From contig DXHS01000058.1 of NCBI GenBank assembly GCA_019113275.1, forward strand, positions 1-45,448: DNA of 45,448 nucleotides, read 5' to 3'. Position numbers and translations under genes: made by a program. Below are positions 1 to 7,758 of the stretch, piece after piece. The number at the start of each line of letters is the position of its first letter. Within the stretch, counting starts at the first letter, position 1. The notes under the pieces were generated by a model. That model was not told where the DNA came from, did no database searches, and was given only the letters and a program-made list of their open reading frames with translations. This DNA is from Candidatus Protoclostridium stercorigallinarum (GTDB lineage: Bacteria > Bacillota > Clostridia > Christensenellales > Pumilibacteraceae).

Positions 1-60
1 ACCGAGCAGAAGGGTTGCAGATTGTGTCCTTTCGAATGCGAGGACAAGGGAGCGTACTAA
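1..60 (+). CDS. Possible C-terminal tail of a truncated gene entering from the left edge
   Basis: Frame 1 is open from the first base to a TAA at 58-60 and reads TEQKGCRLCPFECEDKGAY. The Cys-x2-Cys-x3-Cys spacing could bind metal, but the fragment is only 19 residues and I do not recognise it. It may equally be the non-coding start of the structured segment that follows. Confidence 0.2.
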   Translation, partial: TEQKGCRLCPFECEDKGAY

Positions 61-92
61 AGCGTACGTGACCGCAGTCCGAGACATGAAGA

Positions 93-113
93 AAGGGCGC
101 AAGATGCGCCCTT
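93..113 (-). terminator. Hairpin, probable intrinsic terminator
   Basis: A perfect 9-bp stem (AAGGGCGCA/TGCGCCCTT, 3-nt loop) is followed on the minus strand by TCTTC. It would stop leftward transcripts. The minus strand just before it carries a sequence resembling a tRNA 3' end (124-142). Confidence 0.45.
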
Positions 114-123
114 ATCCTCGGTT

Positions 124-272
124 TGGTGCGGCCAGACAGGAGAGCGAGTTTACAAAGTAAACTCGCCGACTTCGCGATCGCAGATCGCTCGTCCGCTCGC
201 TAAAAACAGGACATTTAGTCCTGTTTTCTTAACGCGTCGCGCCTTCTTAAGGTTCAACTCCTGTCGACCGCA
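124..272. repeat. Structured segment bounded by two tRNA-3'-end-like sequences
   Basis: The left end (124-142, TGGTGCGGCCAGACAGGAG) is close to the reverse complement of the 3' end of the tRNA-Leu gene at 308-326. The right end (250-272) is the same tRNA 3' end in the opposite orientation. Between them lie three perfect hairpins: 144-166 (10-bp stem, GCGAGTTTAC), 174-188 (6-bp stem, GCGATC) and 203-227 (10-bp stem, AAAACAGGAC). No complete tRNA can be folded from either end. This looks like a non-coding repeat or a mobile or structured RNA element beside the tRNA gene. From memory, spurious peptides from such a segment (for example SGRAICDREVGEFTL) recur in related gut Firmicutes; that needs a search. 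Confidence 0.5.
203..227. terminator. Symmetric hairpin with A/T flanks, terminator-like
   Basis: A perfect 10-bp inverted repeat, AAAACAGGAC/GTCCTGTTTT, surrounds a 5-nt loop. The T-run on the right arm would allow termination on the plus strand, and the mirrored T-run allows it on the minus strand. Confidence 0.5.
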
Positions 273-333
273 ACGAAAAAGACACCCACACGGGGTGTCT
301 TTATCGTTGGTGCGGTTGACAGGAGTTGAACCT
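250..333. repeat. Long near-palindrome: inverted copy of the tRNA-Leu 3' half and terminator
   Basis: The left arm (from 250) repeats, in inverted orientation, the last part of tRNA-Leu plus its terminator arm (to 333). Aligned, the left arm lacks three bases (ACC, next to the CCA tail) and has two substitutions over about 38 positions. The centre is the tRNA terminator hairpin. A transcript running through it could pair with the T-arm and acceptor strand of the tRNA. Confidence 0.7.
276..303 (-). terminator. Rho-independent terminator of tRNA-Leu
   Basis: A 7-bp core stem, GACACCC/GGGTGTC (281-299), extends through A/T pairs and is followed on the minus strand by five T. It lies directly downstream of the tRNA CCA end. 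Confidence 0.8.
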
Positions 334-390
334 GCACGGTCGCCCACAAGATCCTTAGTCTTGCGCGTCTGCCAATTCCGCCACAACCGC
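308..390 (-). tRNA. tRNA-Leu, anticodon AAG, CCA encoded
   Basis: On the minus strand the acceptor arm GCGGTTG pairs with CAACCGC, followed by discriminator A and an encoded CCA (308-310). The anticodon stem CAAGA/TCTTG encloses the loop CTAAGGA, so the anticodon is AAG, reading CUU. A long variable arm follows, as expected for class II tRNA-Leu, and then a T-arm with GGTTCAACTCC. A near-consensus promoter lies upstream (423-451) and a terminator downstream, so the gene is a single-tRNA transcription unit. Confidence 0.93.
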
Positions 391-422
391 ACATGCCGTT
401 TGCTCTCGCTCACAGCTTTGTT

Positions 423-451
423 ATAATACTACATTTGCCGTCGAATGTCAA
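423..451 (-). promoter_or_regulatory. Promoter of tRNA-Leu
   Basis: On the minus strand, TTGACA (446-451), a 17-nt spacer and TATTAT (423-428) place the start site about 25 nt before the tRNA 5' end. Confidence 0.8.
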
Positions 452-556
452 CCGTATTTGCGCGATTTGGCAAAAAAATATTGCGGCGCGCCGCGGCTTG
501 CGGAAAAAGACGGATCACCCGAATAATATCCGGCGCATGCGGCAATAATCACGGGT

Positions 557-2062
557 ATGGAGACCTTATCTGTCTGGCAAAAAAGCGACGTTTCGGTCAG
601 GCGCTATCCGCGGCTGACGGGGGATATAAGCGTAGGAGCGCTCGTCATCGGCGGCGGGATAGCCGGTTATCTTGCCGCATACCGCCTTGCCGAAAGCGGA
701 AGAAAGACCGTGCTCATCGAAGGGTACAGATTGTTTTCGGGCACCACCGCCGGCACTACGGCGAAGATAACGTACCACCAGGGGAACATATACCCAAAAC
801 TTGCGAAAAACTACGGCGAACGATTCGCCCGCATGTATTACGATTCGCAATGCGAAGGCATGTCGGATATCCTCTCGCTCGCGACGGAGCACGATATCGA
901 CTGCGGACTGAAGAGCGTGGATTCGTATGTATATTCATCCGAAAACAGCGAAGAGACGCAGAAGTTATACGGTACTATGTCTGACATAGGTGCGAAAACC
1001 GCGCTCGTGCGTGCCGAAACGCCGGCGGGCAGCGTGCTTGCCGTGCGCGCCGAGGGGCAATATATATTCCATCCGCTGCGCTTTCTGCGTTCTCTCCCCG
1101 CGCACTTCGACATTTACGAGAACACCCGCGCCCTGTCCGTCGATACCGAGCGGAAGATCGTCCGTACCGAAGAGGGCAGCGTCCATGCGGACGTTATCGT
1201 CGTGGCGACGCGTTACCCGATCGTAGACTCGCACGGTGCGTATATGTACAAGCTGCGCCCGTCCATGTCGTTCACGATCGCCGTGGAAGGCGCGTCGGCG
1301 GACGCGACGTATCTCGATATCCGTGAAGACGGGCTTTCGGTGCGGCCGTACGACGGCGGCGTGACGGTGGGCGGTTTCGACCGTCGCACGGGCACGGGGG
1401 ACGAACGCGCGTTCCTCGGCTTACGCGCCGCTGCCGCGCACATGTTCGGCTCGCGTCCCGTCGAAACGCAATGGGCGGCGCAGGACTGCGTGTCTTTCGA
1501 TGGCTTGCCGTATGTCGGCAGGTACGCCAAGGGGCTTAAAGACATATACGTCATCACGGGATTCGGCAAGTGGGGGATGGCGAATTCCGCCGTTGCCGCG
1601 CGCCTTATCGCCGATCTCGCGGACGGGCGCGATAACGCGTACGAAAAATTGTTTTCGCCTTTGCGCGGGCGAAAAGGCGTGTTCCTCGGCACTCTGCGCA
1701 ACGTCTTCAGGAGCGCGGCATATCTCATCTCGGGCAACCTGCATTTCCCGCTCAAGACCGCGCGGTCTGTCGCTCCGGGCGAAGGTAAGGTCGTGCGTTT
1801 AAGCGGCAAAAAGCGCGCGGTATACAAAGAGAGCGACGGCAAGCTGTACGCGTTCGACGCCATGTGCCCGCACAAGCATGCCGAGCTGCGCTGGAACTCC
1901 GAGACAAAAACGTGGGACTGTCCCTGCCACGGCTCGCGTTTCGACAGATACGGCAACCTTATCTCCGCGCCCGCGCTGCGCTCGTGCGAGAGCCATTCGT
2001 CGCTTATCGGCGACGGGGAGCGAGCGGCAGGCAAGGAGAAGAAAAAAGACGGGAGCGAATGA
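557..2062 (+). CDS. FAD-dependent oxidoreductase with C-terminal Rieske [2Fe-2S] domain
   Basis: This 501-residue protein starts with a Rossmann FAD-binding motif (IGGGIAG, residues 31-37) in a DAO-type fold. It ends in a Rieske cluster domain, with Cys437-x-His439 and Cys455-x2-His458 as the expected iron ligands (CPH and CPCH motifs). Length and order match the YhfW-type FAD/Rieske oxidoreductases of Firmicutes, whose substrate is not firmly known. The Rieske domain suggests electron transfer to or from the flavin in the cytoplasm. The start at 557 has no good ribosome binding site, and the promoter is unclear (a weak TTGCGG at 498 and GAATAA at 521). The MATE gene downstream has its own promoter, so the two are probably not strictly co-transcribed. 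Confidence 0.85.
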   Translation: METLSVWQKSDVSVRRYPRLTGDISVGALVIGGGIAGYLAAYRLAESGRKTVLIEGYRLFSGTTAGTTAKITYHQGNIYPKLAKNYGERFARMYYDSQCEGMSDILSLATEHDIDCGLKSVDSYVYSSENSEETQKLYGTMSDIGAKTALVRAETPAGSVLAVRAEGQYIFHPLRFLRSLPAHFDIYENTRALSVDTERKIVRTEEGSVHADVIVVATRYPIVDSHGAYMYKLRPSMSFTIAVEGASADATYLDIREDGLSVRPYDGGVTVGGFDRRTGTGDERAFLGLRAAAAHMFGSRPVETQWAAQDCVSFDGLPYVGRYAKGLKDIYVITGFGKWGMANSAVAARLIADLADGRDNAYEKLFSPLRGRKGVFLGTLRNVFRSAAYLISGNLHFPLKTARSVAPGEGKVVRLSGKKRAVYKESDGKLYAFDAMCPHKHAELRWNSETKTWDCPCHGSRFDRYGNLISAPALRSCESHSSLIGDGERAAGKEKKKDGSE

Positions 2063-2083
2063 TGGGAAATGCCGCTCGAACGC

Positions 2084-2112
2084 TTGACTTTTTCCGCCGA
2101 TAAGTTTATACC
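2084..2112 (+). promoter_or_regulatory. Promoter of the MATE gene
   Basis: TTGACT (2084-2089), a 17-nt spacer and TATACC (2107-2112) lie in the 76-nt gap between the oxidoreductase and the MATE gene. Confidence 0.55.
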
Positions 2113-2138
2113 ATTTGCGGGGAAAGCAGGAGGCATTC

Positions 2139-3506
2139 GTGGTCAGAGATCTCTCCGAAGGGAATCCCTTCAAATTGCTGTGGCTGTATTCGCTGCCGCT
2201 GATAGGCAGCGTCATATTCCAGCAGATGTACAATATGGCGGATACGGTGATCGCGGGGCGGGCGATAGACGATTTTGCGCTCGCCGCCGTCGGCGCGTCC
2301 TATCCCGTCACCATGATATTCACCGCAGTGGCTCTCGGCTGCAATCTCGGCTGTTCGGTCGTCGTGTCCCGTTTCTTCGGACAGAAGCATTACACCGAAG
2401 TACGCGAGAGCGTTTCGACGATCATAATATCCGTTCTCGTGCTCGGCGCGGTGATGACGGGCATAGGCATCGGCATAGGCTCTCCCGTCATGAAGCTGCT
2501 GCAAACGCCGGAGAGCATAATGGAGGACGCTCTCGCGTACCTCTACATATATATCGGCGGGTTTTTGTTCGTGCTGCTGTACAACGTATGCACGGGCATT
2601 TATACCGCGCTCGGCGATTCGCTCACGCCCTTCTTTTTCCTCGTCGCGTCCAGCCTGGGGAATATAGGGCTCGACCTGCTGTTCGTGCTGGCGTTCGGTA
2701 TGGGAGTAGCGGGGCTCGCGTGGGCGACGTTCATCTGCCAGGGTATCGCGGCTGTGCTTTGCATGCTCGCGCTGCTTTTGCGTATGCGTAAGCTGGGCGG
2801 CGACAGGAAGCCGAGGCTGTTTTCCAAAGCCATACTCGCGCGTATGTGTTCGGTGGCGATCCCGAGCATATTGCAGCAGAGTTTCATCTCGGTGGGCAAC
2901 CTGTTCATACAGGCACTCGTGAACGGTCACGGCGAGCTCGTGCTCGCGGGCTATACCGCGGCGATCAAGCTGAACACCTTTTTCCTCACGACGCTGACCA
3001 CCGTCACAGGAGCGATGTCGTCCTATACCGCGCAGAACCTCGGGGCGCGAAAACCCGAACGGCTGAGGATAGGATTGGGCGCGTGCTGTACGGTATGCGC
3101 GGCGATGGTCGTGCCTTTCACGGTATTCTATCTCGCGTTCCCGCAGGCTGCGCTGCTGCTCTTTACTCAGGACGTGGCGGGAGAGGCGATGACCACGGGC
3201 GTGGAGTTCCTGCGCATGGTGGTTCCGTTCTACGCGGTGGTGTCCCTCAAAATGCTTTGCGACGCGGTCATGCGCGGGTCCGAGCGTATGACGGCGTTCA
3301 TGATAACCACGCTTTTCGATCTCGTCATCCGCGTCGTGCTTTGCTTCGTATTCGATCTCGGCATGGGGATGGGCTCTTCCGGCTTGTGGCTCTCGTGGCC
3401 CATAGGCTGGAGCGCCGCCACCGCGCTGTCCGTCGTACTGTGCCTTTTCGTCGGACCGAGAAATCTTATCGCGATATCCAAAGTTAAGGAGAAAAATATA
3501 AGCTGA
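2139..3506 (+). CDS. MATE family multidrug/Na+ (or H+) antiporter
   Basis: A 455-residue membrane protein with about twelve hydrophobic segments arranged as two similar halves. The first half opens with a typical MATE stretch (NPFKLLWLYSLPLIGSVIFQ) followed by NMADTVIAGR. The family exports cationic drugs or metabolites in exchange for Na+ or H+; the substrate here cannot be told from sequence. I chose the GTG start at 2139 because AGGAGG sits at 2128-2133 with a 5-nt gap. A TTG further upstream (2115) is in frame but would place the ribosome binding site inside the gene. It is transcribed from its own promoter. Confidence 0.9.
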   Translation: MVRDLSEGNPFKLLWLYSLPLIGSVIFQQMYNMADTVIAGRAIDDFALAAVGASYPVTMIFTAVALGCNLGCSVVVSRFFGQKHYTEVRESVSTIIISVLVLGAVMTGIGIGIGSPVMKLLQTPESIMEDALAYLYIYIGGFLFVLLYNVCTGIYTALGDSLTPFFFLVASSLGNIGLDLLFVLAFGMGVAGLAWATFICQGIAAVLCMLALLLRMRKLGGDRKPRLFSKAILARMCSVAIPSILQQSFISVGNLFIQALVNGHGELVLAGYTAAIKLNTFFLTTLTTVTGAMSSYTAQNLGARKPERLRIGLGACCTVCAAMVVPFTVFYLAFPQAALLLFTQDVAGEAMTTGVEFLRMVVPFYAVVSLKMLCDAVMRGSERMTAFMITTLFDLVIRVVLCFVFDLGMGMGSSGLWLSWPIGWSAATALSVVLCLFVGPRNLIAISKVKEKNIS

Positions 3507-3614
3507 CCGCCTGTTCCCGGCAGCGTATTTCCGTCCGATCGCGGCGCGCATGTACGGCAGCCGCGATCTTTGCGTATGTCGAGGCTAAAAATTTTCCGTA
3601 ATAAAGTTTTATCC

Positions 3615-3643
3615 TTGACTTTTGACATGCGCGTTTGTATAAT
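3615..3643 (+). promoter_or_regulatory. Promoter of the aminotransferase-tyrS-ilvE-metY operon
   Basis: TTGACT (3615-3620), 17 nt, and a consensus TATAAT (3638-3643) lie about 30 nt before the first start codon. No T-box or other riboswitch is visible in the short leader. Confidence 0.75.
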
Positions 3644-3672
3644 ATTTTAGAAGAAACAAAAGGGATCGTAAG

Positions 3673-4863
3673 ATGAACTACACATTTTCCGAAAGAATGA
3701 AGAACATGAACGGCACCGCCACGCGCGAGATATTCAAGCTGCTCGGCGACCCGTCCATAATAAGTTTTGCGGGCGGCAATCCCGCGATAGAGTGCCTGCC
3801 CACGGAGCGGGTGAAGGAGATCGCGAACGACATCTGCGCTTCTCCCGATTTTCCCCGCGTATTGCAGTACGGGCTCACCGCGGGTTTCCCCGAGTTCCGC
3901 GAACTGCTTTGCAAGTACGTCGAGACGGCGGGCATATATGGCGCGAAGACGGAAAACGTCCTCGTCATAAGCGGCGGTCAGCAGGGTATAGACCTCGCGC
4001 TCAAAGCGTTCATCGATCCCGGCGACGTCATACTCGTCGAGGATCCCACATATCTCGCTTTCCTGCAGCTCGCCAATTCCTACGAAGGCGTGTGCGTGGG
4101 CGTGAAAGCGGACGAGAACGGGCTGGATCTTGCCGACCTCGAGGCGAAGATAAAGAAGCATAAGCCCAAAGTGCTCTATTGCGTGCCGACGTTCTCCAAT
4201 CCCACGGGCAAGACGTATTCGGCTGAGAACCGCAAAGCGATAGCCGAAATGACCGCAAAGTACGGCGTGATCGTTCTCGAGGACGACCCTTACAGCAAAC
4301 TGCGCTTCAAGGGCGAATATCTGCCGGCGATGAAGAGCTACGACGAGGCGGGGAATATAATATTCATCTCATCGTTCTCCAAAATAATCTCGCCGGGCAA
4401 CCGCACGGGCGTGGCGGTGGCGTCGCCCGAGATCATCCGCAAGATGGAGATAGGCAAGCAGGGCACCGACCTTCATACGCCCAATCTTTCACAGATGATA
4501 ACTTACGAGTATCTGCGCCGCGGTTATCTCGAGCCCGACCTCGAAAAAGCCGTGAAGATATACGGCGAAAAGAAAGCCGCGATGAGCGCCGCGATAGCGA
4601 AATACATGCCCGAAGAGTTCGAATGCACGGATCCCGACGGCGGACTGTTCATCTGGGGCAGGTTCCCCGAGAAAATAGACGTGGTGAAGATATTCCCCGA
4701 GGCGATCGCCCGCAAAGTGGCTTACATACAGGGCTGCGTGTTCTTTGCGGACGGCAGCGGCACGAACTATGTACGTCTCAATTATTCGTACGCGAGCCCC
4801 GCGCAGATAGACGAAGGCATCGCCCGCTTAGGCGAACTGTTCAAAGAAAAACTCGCAAAATGA
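3673..4863 (+). CDS. PLP-dependent aminotransferase, class I/II (2-aminoadipate/aromatic type)
   Basis: A 396-residue fold-type I aminotransferase. Visible landmarks are the substrate-loop NPTG motif (FSNPTGK around 174-180), DDPY (204-207) and the Schiff-base lysine Lys237 in SSFSKIISPG. The sequence resembles the LysN/ARO8 group, which act on 2-aminoadipate, aromatic or branched-chain amino acids; the exact substrate is not determined. It is the first gene after a strong promoter and precedes tyrS by 14 nt, then ilvE and metY, so a role in amino-acid transamination is likely. No helix-turn-helix domain is attached, so it is an enzyme rather than a MocR regulator. Confidence 0.88.
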   Translation: MNYTFSERMKNMNGTATREIFKLLGDPSIISFAGGNPAIECLPTERVKEIANDICASPDFPRVLQYGLTAGFPEFRELLCKYVETAGIYGAKTENVLVISGGQQGIDLALKAFIDPGDVILVEDPTYLAFLQLANSYEGVCVGVKADENGLDLADLEAKIKKHKPKVLYCVPTFSNPTGKTYSAENRKAIAEMTAKYGVIVLEDDPYSKLRFKGEYLPAMKSYDEAGNIIFISSFSKIISPGNRTGVAVASPEIIRKMEIGKQGTDLHTPNLSQMITYEYLRRGYLEPDLEKAVKIYGEKKAAMSAAIAKYMPEEFECTDPDGGLFIWGRFPEKIDVVKIFPEAIARKVAYIQGCVFFADGSGTNYVRLNYSYASPAQIDEGIARLGELFKEKLAK

Positions 4864-4877
4864 CGACGGAGAGATAA

Positions 4878-6089
4878 ATGACCAACGCACTTGACATACT
4901 CAGAGAAAGAGGATACGTCGGACAGACGGTATACGAAGAGGACCTTTACAAGATCCTCGGCAGCGAGAAGGTCCCGTTTTATGTGGGCTTCGACCCTACG
5001 GCGGACAGCCTTCACATAGGGCACTATATCCCCATAATGGCGATGGCGCACATGCAGAAATGCGGTCACAAGCCCATCGTCCTCGTGGGCGGCGGAACGG
5101 GCATGATCGGCGACCCTTCGGGGCGCAGCGATCTGCGCAGCATGCTCACTAAAGAGCAGGTGGAGCATAACGTCGCCTGCATAAAAAAGCAGATGGAACG
5201 TTTCCTCTCCTTCGAGGGGGAGAACGGCGCGGTCATCGTCAATAACGCCGACTGGCTGCTCGGGCTCAATTACATCGACTTCCTTCGCGACGTCGGCGTG
5301 TACTTCTCCGTCAACAAGATGCTGACGGCGGAGTGCTTCAAGATACGTTACGAAAAGGGTCTTACGTTCCTCGAATTCAACTACATGCTCATGCAGGCGT
5401 ACGACTTCCTCATGCTTTACAAAAAGTTCGGCTGCCTGCTCGAAATGGGTGGCAACGACCAGTGGAGCAATATCCTCGCGGGCGCGGATCTCATCCGCCG
5501 CAAGGAGAGGAAAGACGCTTTCGCGATAACCTGCCCGCTGCTCCTCAATTCGGACGGCACGAAGATGGGCAAGACCGCCAAAGGCGCGTTGTGGCTTTCC
5601 GCCGAGCGCACCACGCCGTACGAGTTCTACCAGTACTTCCGCAACGTCGAGGACATCAAGACGGAAGAGTGCCTGCGTCTGCTCACGTTCGTTCCGCTGG
5701 ACGAGATAAAAGAGCTCACTAAGTACAACGACGAGCGCATGAACGTCGCCAAAGAGCGCCTTGCATACGAGGTCACCAAGCTCGTGCACGGCGAAGAGGC
5801 GGCGGACAAAGCGCGCGCCGAAGCCAAAGCCGCGTTCGGCGGAAATGCCGAGGATATGCCCGCGGTGAAGGCGGCATGGAGCGGCGATACGCCTGTGACG
5901 GATATCCTTGTCGCGGCGGGAGCATGCTCGTCAAAAAGCGAGGCGCGCAGGCTCATCGAGGGCGGCGGCGTGAAGATAGGCGAGAGCAAGGTGGAAGGCG
6001 TTACCGACGTCGTATCCGCTTACTCGGACGCCGACGAGTTCGTGCTGCACAAGGGCAAGAAGTTCCATGTGCGCGTAGTCCGCGGATGA
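4878..6089 (+). CDS. tyrS: Tyrosyl-tRNA synthetase
   Basis: A class I aminoacyl-tRNA synthetase of 403 residues, the normal bacterial TyrRS length. HIGH is at 46-49 and the KMSKS-type loop reads KMGKT at 229-233. The N-terminal half has the TyrRS signature around FYVGFDPTADSLHIGH and GGNDQW (191-196). The C-terminal region (about 340-403) is an S4 RNA-binding domain that holds tRNA-Tyr. It charges tRNA-Tyr in the cytoplasm. No T-box leader is seen before it, so control probably comes from the operon promoter. Its stop codon overlaps the next start (ATGA). Confidence 0.96.
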   Translation: MTNALDILRERGYVGQTVYEEDLYKILGSEKVPFYVGFDPTADSLHIGHYIPIMAMAHMQKCGHKPIVLVGGGTGMIGDPSGRSDLRSMLTKEQVEHNVACIKKQMERFLSFEGENGAVIVNNADWLLGLNYIDFLRDVGVYFSVNKMLTAECFKIRYEKGLTFLEFNYMLMQAYDFLMLYKKFGCLLEMGGNDQWSNILAGADLIRRKERKDAFAITCPLLLNSDGTKMGKTAKGALWLSAERTTPYEFYQYFRNVEDIKTEECLRLLTFVPLDEIKELTKYNDERMNVAKERLAYEVTKLVHGEEAADKARAEAKAAFGGNAEDMPAVKAAWSGDTPVTDILVAAGACSSKSEARRLIEGGGVKIGESKVEGVTDVVSAYSDADEFVLHKGKKFHVRVVRG

Positions 6090-6709
6090 CCGACCGCTAC
6101 GTCACTCTCTCCGATTCCTTTGCGGAGATCGTGATACTTCGCTCGCGTTTTCTCGCTTACGTTTATCATGTCGAGAGCGAGGAAGAGTGTGCGGAAAAGC
6201 TTGCGGCGCTGCGGAAAAAATATTACGACGCCACGCACGTCTGCTACGCGTACTGCGCGGATATCGAAGGGCGGACGATACGTTTTTCGGACGACGGCGA
6301 ACCTTCGTCCACGGCGGGCGCGCCCATACTGTCCGTCATAACCAAGGGCGGATGGAGGCAGGTGCTCATCGCGGTGGTGCGCTATTTCGGCGGCACAAAG
6401 CTGGGCGCCGGCGGGCTCGTAAGAGCGTATACGGACGCGGCGGTAAAAGCGGCGGAAGCCGCCGAAGAAACGGAGATGCGGCTTTGCACCGTGTATTACG
6501 CGGAAACGGATTACAATACGTTCGCGCGGCTGAGCGCGGCGGTGCCGCGTATGGGCGGCAGTATGACGAACGTTTGTTACGGCGAGGGCGTATCGTTCGA
6601 GACGGTCTTCCCGAAAGGTGAGGACAGGACGGCGGCGCTCGCGGATCTTACGGGCGGAAAAACGAAATTTATCCAAAGAGGCGACAGATATGAAATTTAT
6701 CGAGCGTAA
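6086..6709 (+). CDS. YigZ/IMPACT family protein
   Basis: A 207-residue protein of the YigZ/YvyE (UPF0029, IMPACT) family. The family core is clear: SDDGEPSSTAGAPIL, then VVRYFGGTKLGAGGL. Bacterial members have a ribosomal-S5-like N-terminal domain and a ferredoxin-like C-terminal domain; the cellular function remains poorly defined (links to translation and to proline dipeptidase activity have been proposed). The start at 6086 overlaps the tyrS stop by 4 nt. A longer in-frame reading from 5876 is rejected because it would run inside tyrS. Confidence 0.9.
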   Translation: MTDRYVTLSDSFAEIVILRSRFLAYVYHVESEEECAEKLAALRKKYYDATHVCYAYCADIEGRTIRFSDDGEPSSTAGAPILSVITKGGWRQVLIAVVRYFGGTKLGAGGLVRAYTDAAVKAAEAAEETEMRLCTVYYAETDYNTFARLSAAVPRMGGSMTNVCYGEGVSFETVFPKGEDRTAALADLTGGKTKFIQRGDRYEIYRA

Positions 6710-7745
6710 ACAACTCAAAGAAAGACCTTCCGATCTCGTGTTCGGAAAACATTTCACGGACTATATGTTCATGATGCGCTATCACGACGGCGCCTGGGAT
6801 TACGAGAATGCCTGCATCAAGCCGTACGAACCTTTCGTGCTCGATCCTTCCACTTCCGTGTTCCATTACGGTCAGGCGGTATTCGAGGGGCTCAAAGCAT
6901 ACAGGAACGATAAAGGCGAAGTAAGACTTTTCCGTCCCATGGAAAACATGAAGCGCATGAACGAATCCTGCTGGAGATTGTGCATCCCGCAGTTCGACGC
7001 GAAGTTCGTTCACGACGCTCTCGTCGAGCTCGTGAAAACAGAAAAGGATTGGATCCCTACGGCTCCGGGGACGTCGCTGTATATCCGCCCGTTCGTGATA
7101 GCGACGGATGAAACGCTCGGCGTACACTCTTCCAAAAACTACATCATGGCTATCATACTTTCGCCTGTGGGCGCGTATTACGCTCACGGTTTCGATCCCG
7201 TCAGGCTGTATGTGGAAGAGAATTACAAGCGCGCATGCAAGGGCGGCACGGGACATCATAAGGTGGCGGGCAACTACGCCGCGTCCATCCTCGCCGCAGA
7301 CGAAGCGGAGAAAAAGGGCTACGACCAGACGCTGTGGCTGGACGCCGCCGAGAACAAGTATATGGAAGAAGTGGGTTCGATGAACATCTTCTTCGTCATA
7401 AACGGCAAGGTGGTCACGCCCATGCTCGGCGGATCCATACTCCCGGGCATCACGAGAAGGAGCACGATCGAGCTACTCAAAGCGCGCGGCTACGATGTCG
7501 AGGAACGCCTCGTCAGCGTCAAAGAAGTGGTGGACGCGGCGAAAGACGGCACTCTCGACGAGATATTCGGCACGGGTACCGCGGCGGTCGTTTCTCCTGT
7601 CGGCGAGTTCGGCTACGAGGGCAAGGACTACAAAGTAGGCGACGGTAAGCTGGGCAGGATAACAAAGTACGTTTACGACGAGCTTACCGGCATACAGACG
7701 GGCGCTAAACCCGACGAGTTCGGCTGGGTGGAGCGCATAGTATAA
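6690..7745 (+). CDS. ilvE: Branched-chain amino acid aminotransferase
   Basis: A fold-type IV PLP aminotransferase of 351 residues, close to group II BCATs. The PLP lysine is Lys191 in GHHKVAGNYAAS, preceded by the FHYGQAVFEGLKAYR signature near 58-72. It makes the last step of Leu, Ile and Val synthesis, or the first of their breakdown, using glutamate/2-oxoglutarate. The ATG at 6690 lies 20 nt inside the end of the previous gene, with AAGAGG a few bases upstream. It is followed by metY after 13 nt, in line with a joint amino-acid operon. Confidence 0.94.
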   Translation: MKFIERKQLKERPSDLVFGKHFTDYMFMMRYHDGAWDYENACIKPYEPFVLDPSTSVFHYGQAVFEGLKAYRNDKGEVRLFRPMENMKRMNESCWRLCIPQFDAKFVHDALVELVKTEKDWIPTAPGTSLYIRPFVIATDETLGVHSSKNYIMAIILSPVGAYYAHGFDPVRLYVEENYKRACKGGTGHHKVAGNYAASILAADEAEKKGYDQTLWLDAAENKYMEEVGSMNIFFVINGKVVTPMLGGSILPGITRRSTIELLKARGYDVEERLVSVKEVVDAAKDGTLDEIFGTGTAAVVSPVGEFGYEGKDYKVGDGKLGRITKYVYDELTGIQTGAKPDEFGWVERIV

Positions 7746-7758
7746 ACAAAGGAGTTAT

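Noticed and set aside
124-205. A second tRNA gene on the minus strand ending at 124
   Set aside because: Only the 3' 19 nt resemble a tRNA; no T-arm, anticodon arm or matching 5' acceptor strand can be formed.
445-984. Alternative plus-strand frame before and inside the FAD oxidoreductase
   Set aside because: Overlaps the FAD gene in another frame and gives an Arg/His-rich chain without a fold.
2106-3551. Long minus-strand open frame across the MATE gene
   Set aside because: It is the antisense shadow of a clear MATE protein in a GC-rich gene; its translation is rich in Arg, His and Gln without any fold.
3620-3672. T-box leader before the tyrS operon
   Set aside because: The leader is too short and no AGGGTGG-type T-box motif is visible.
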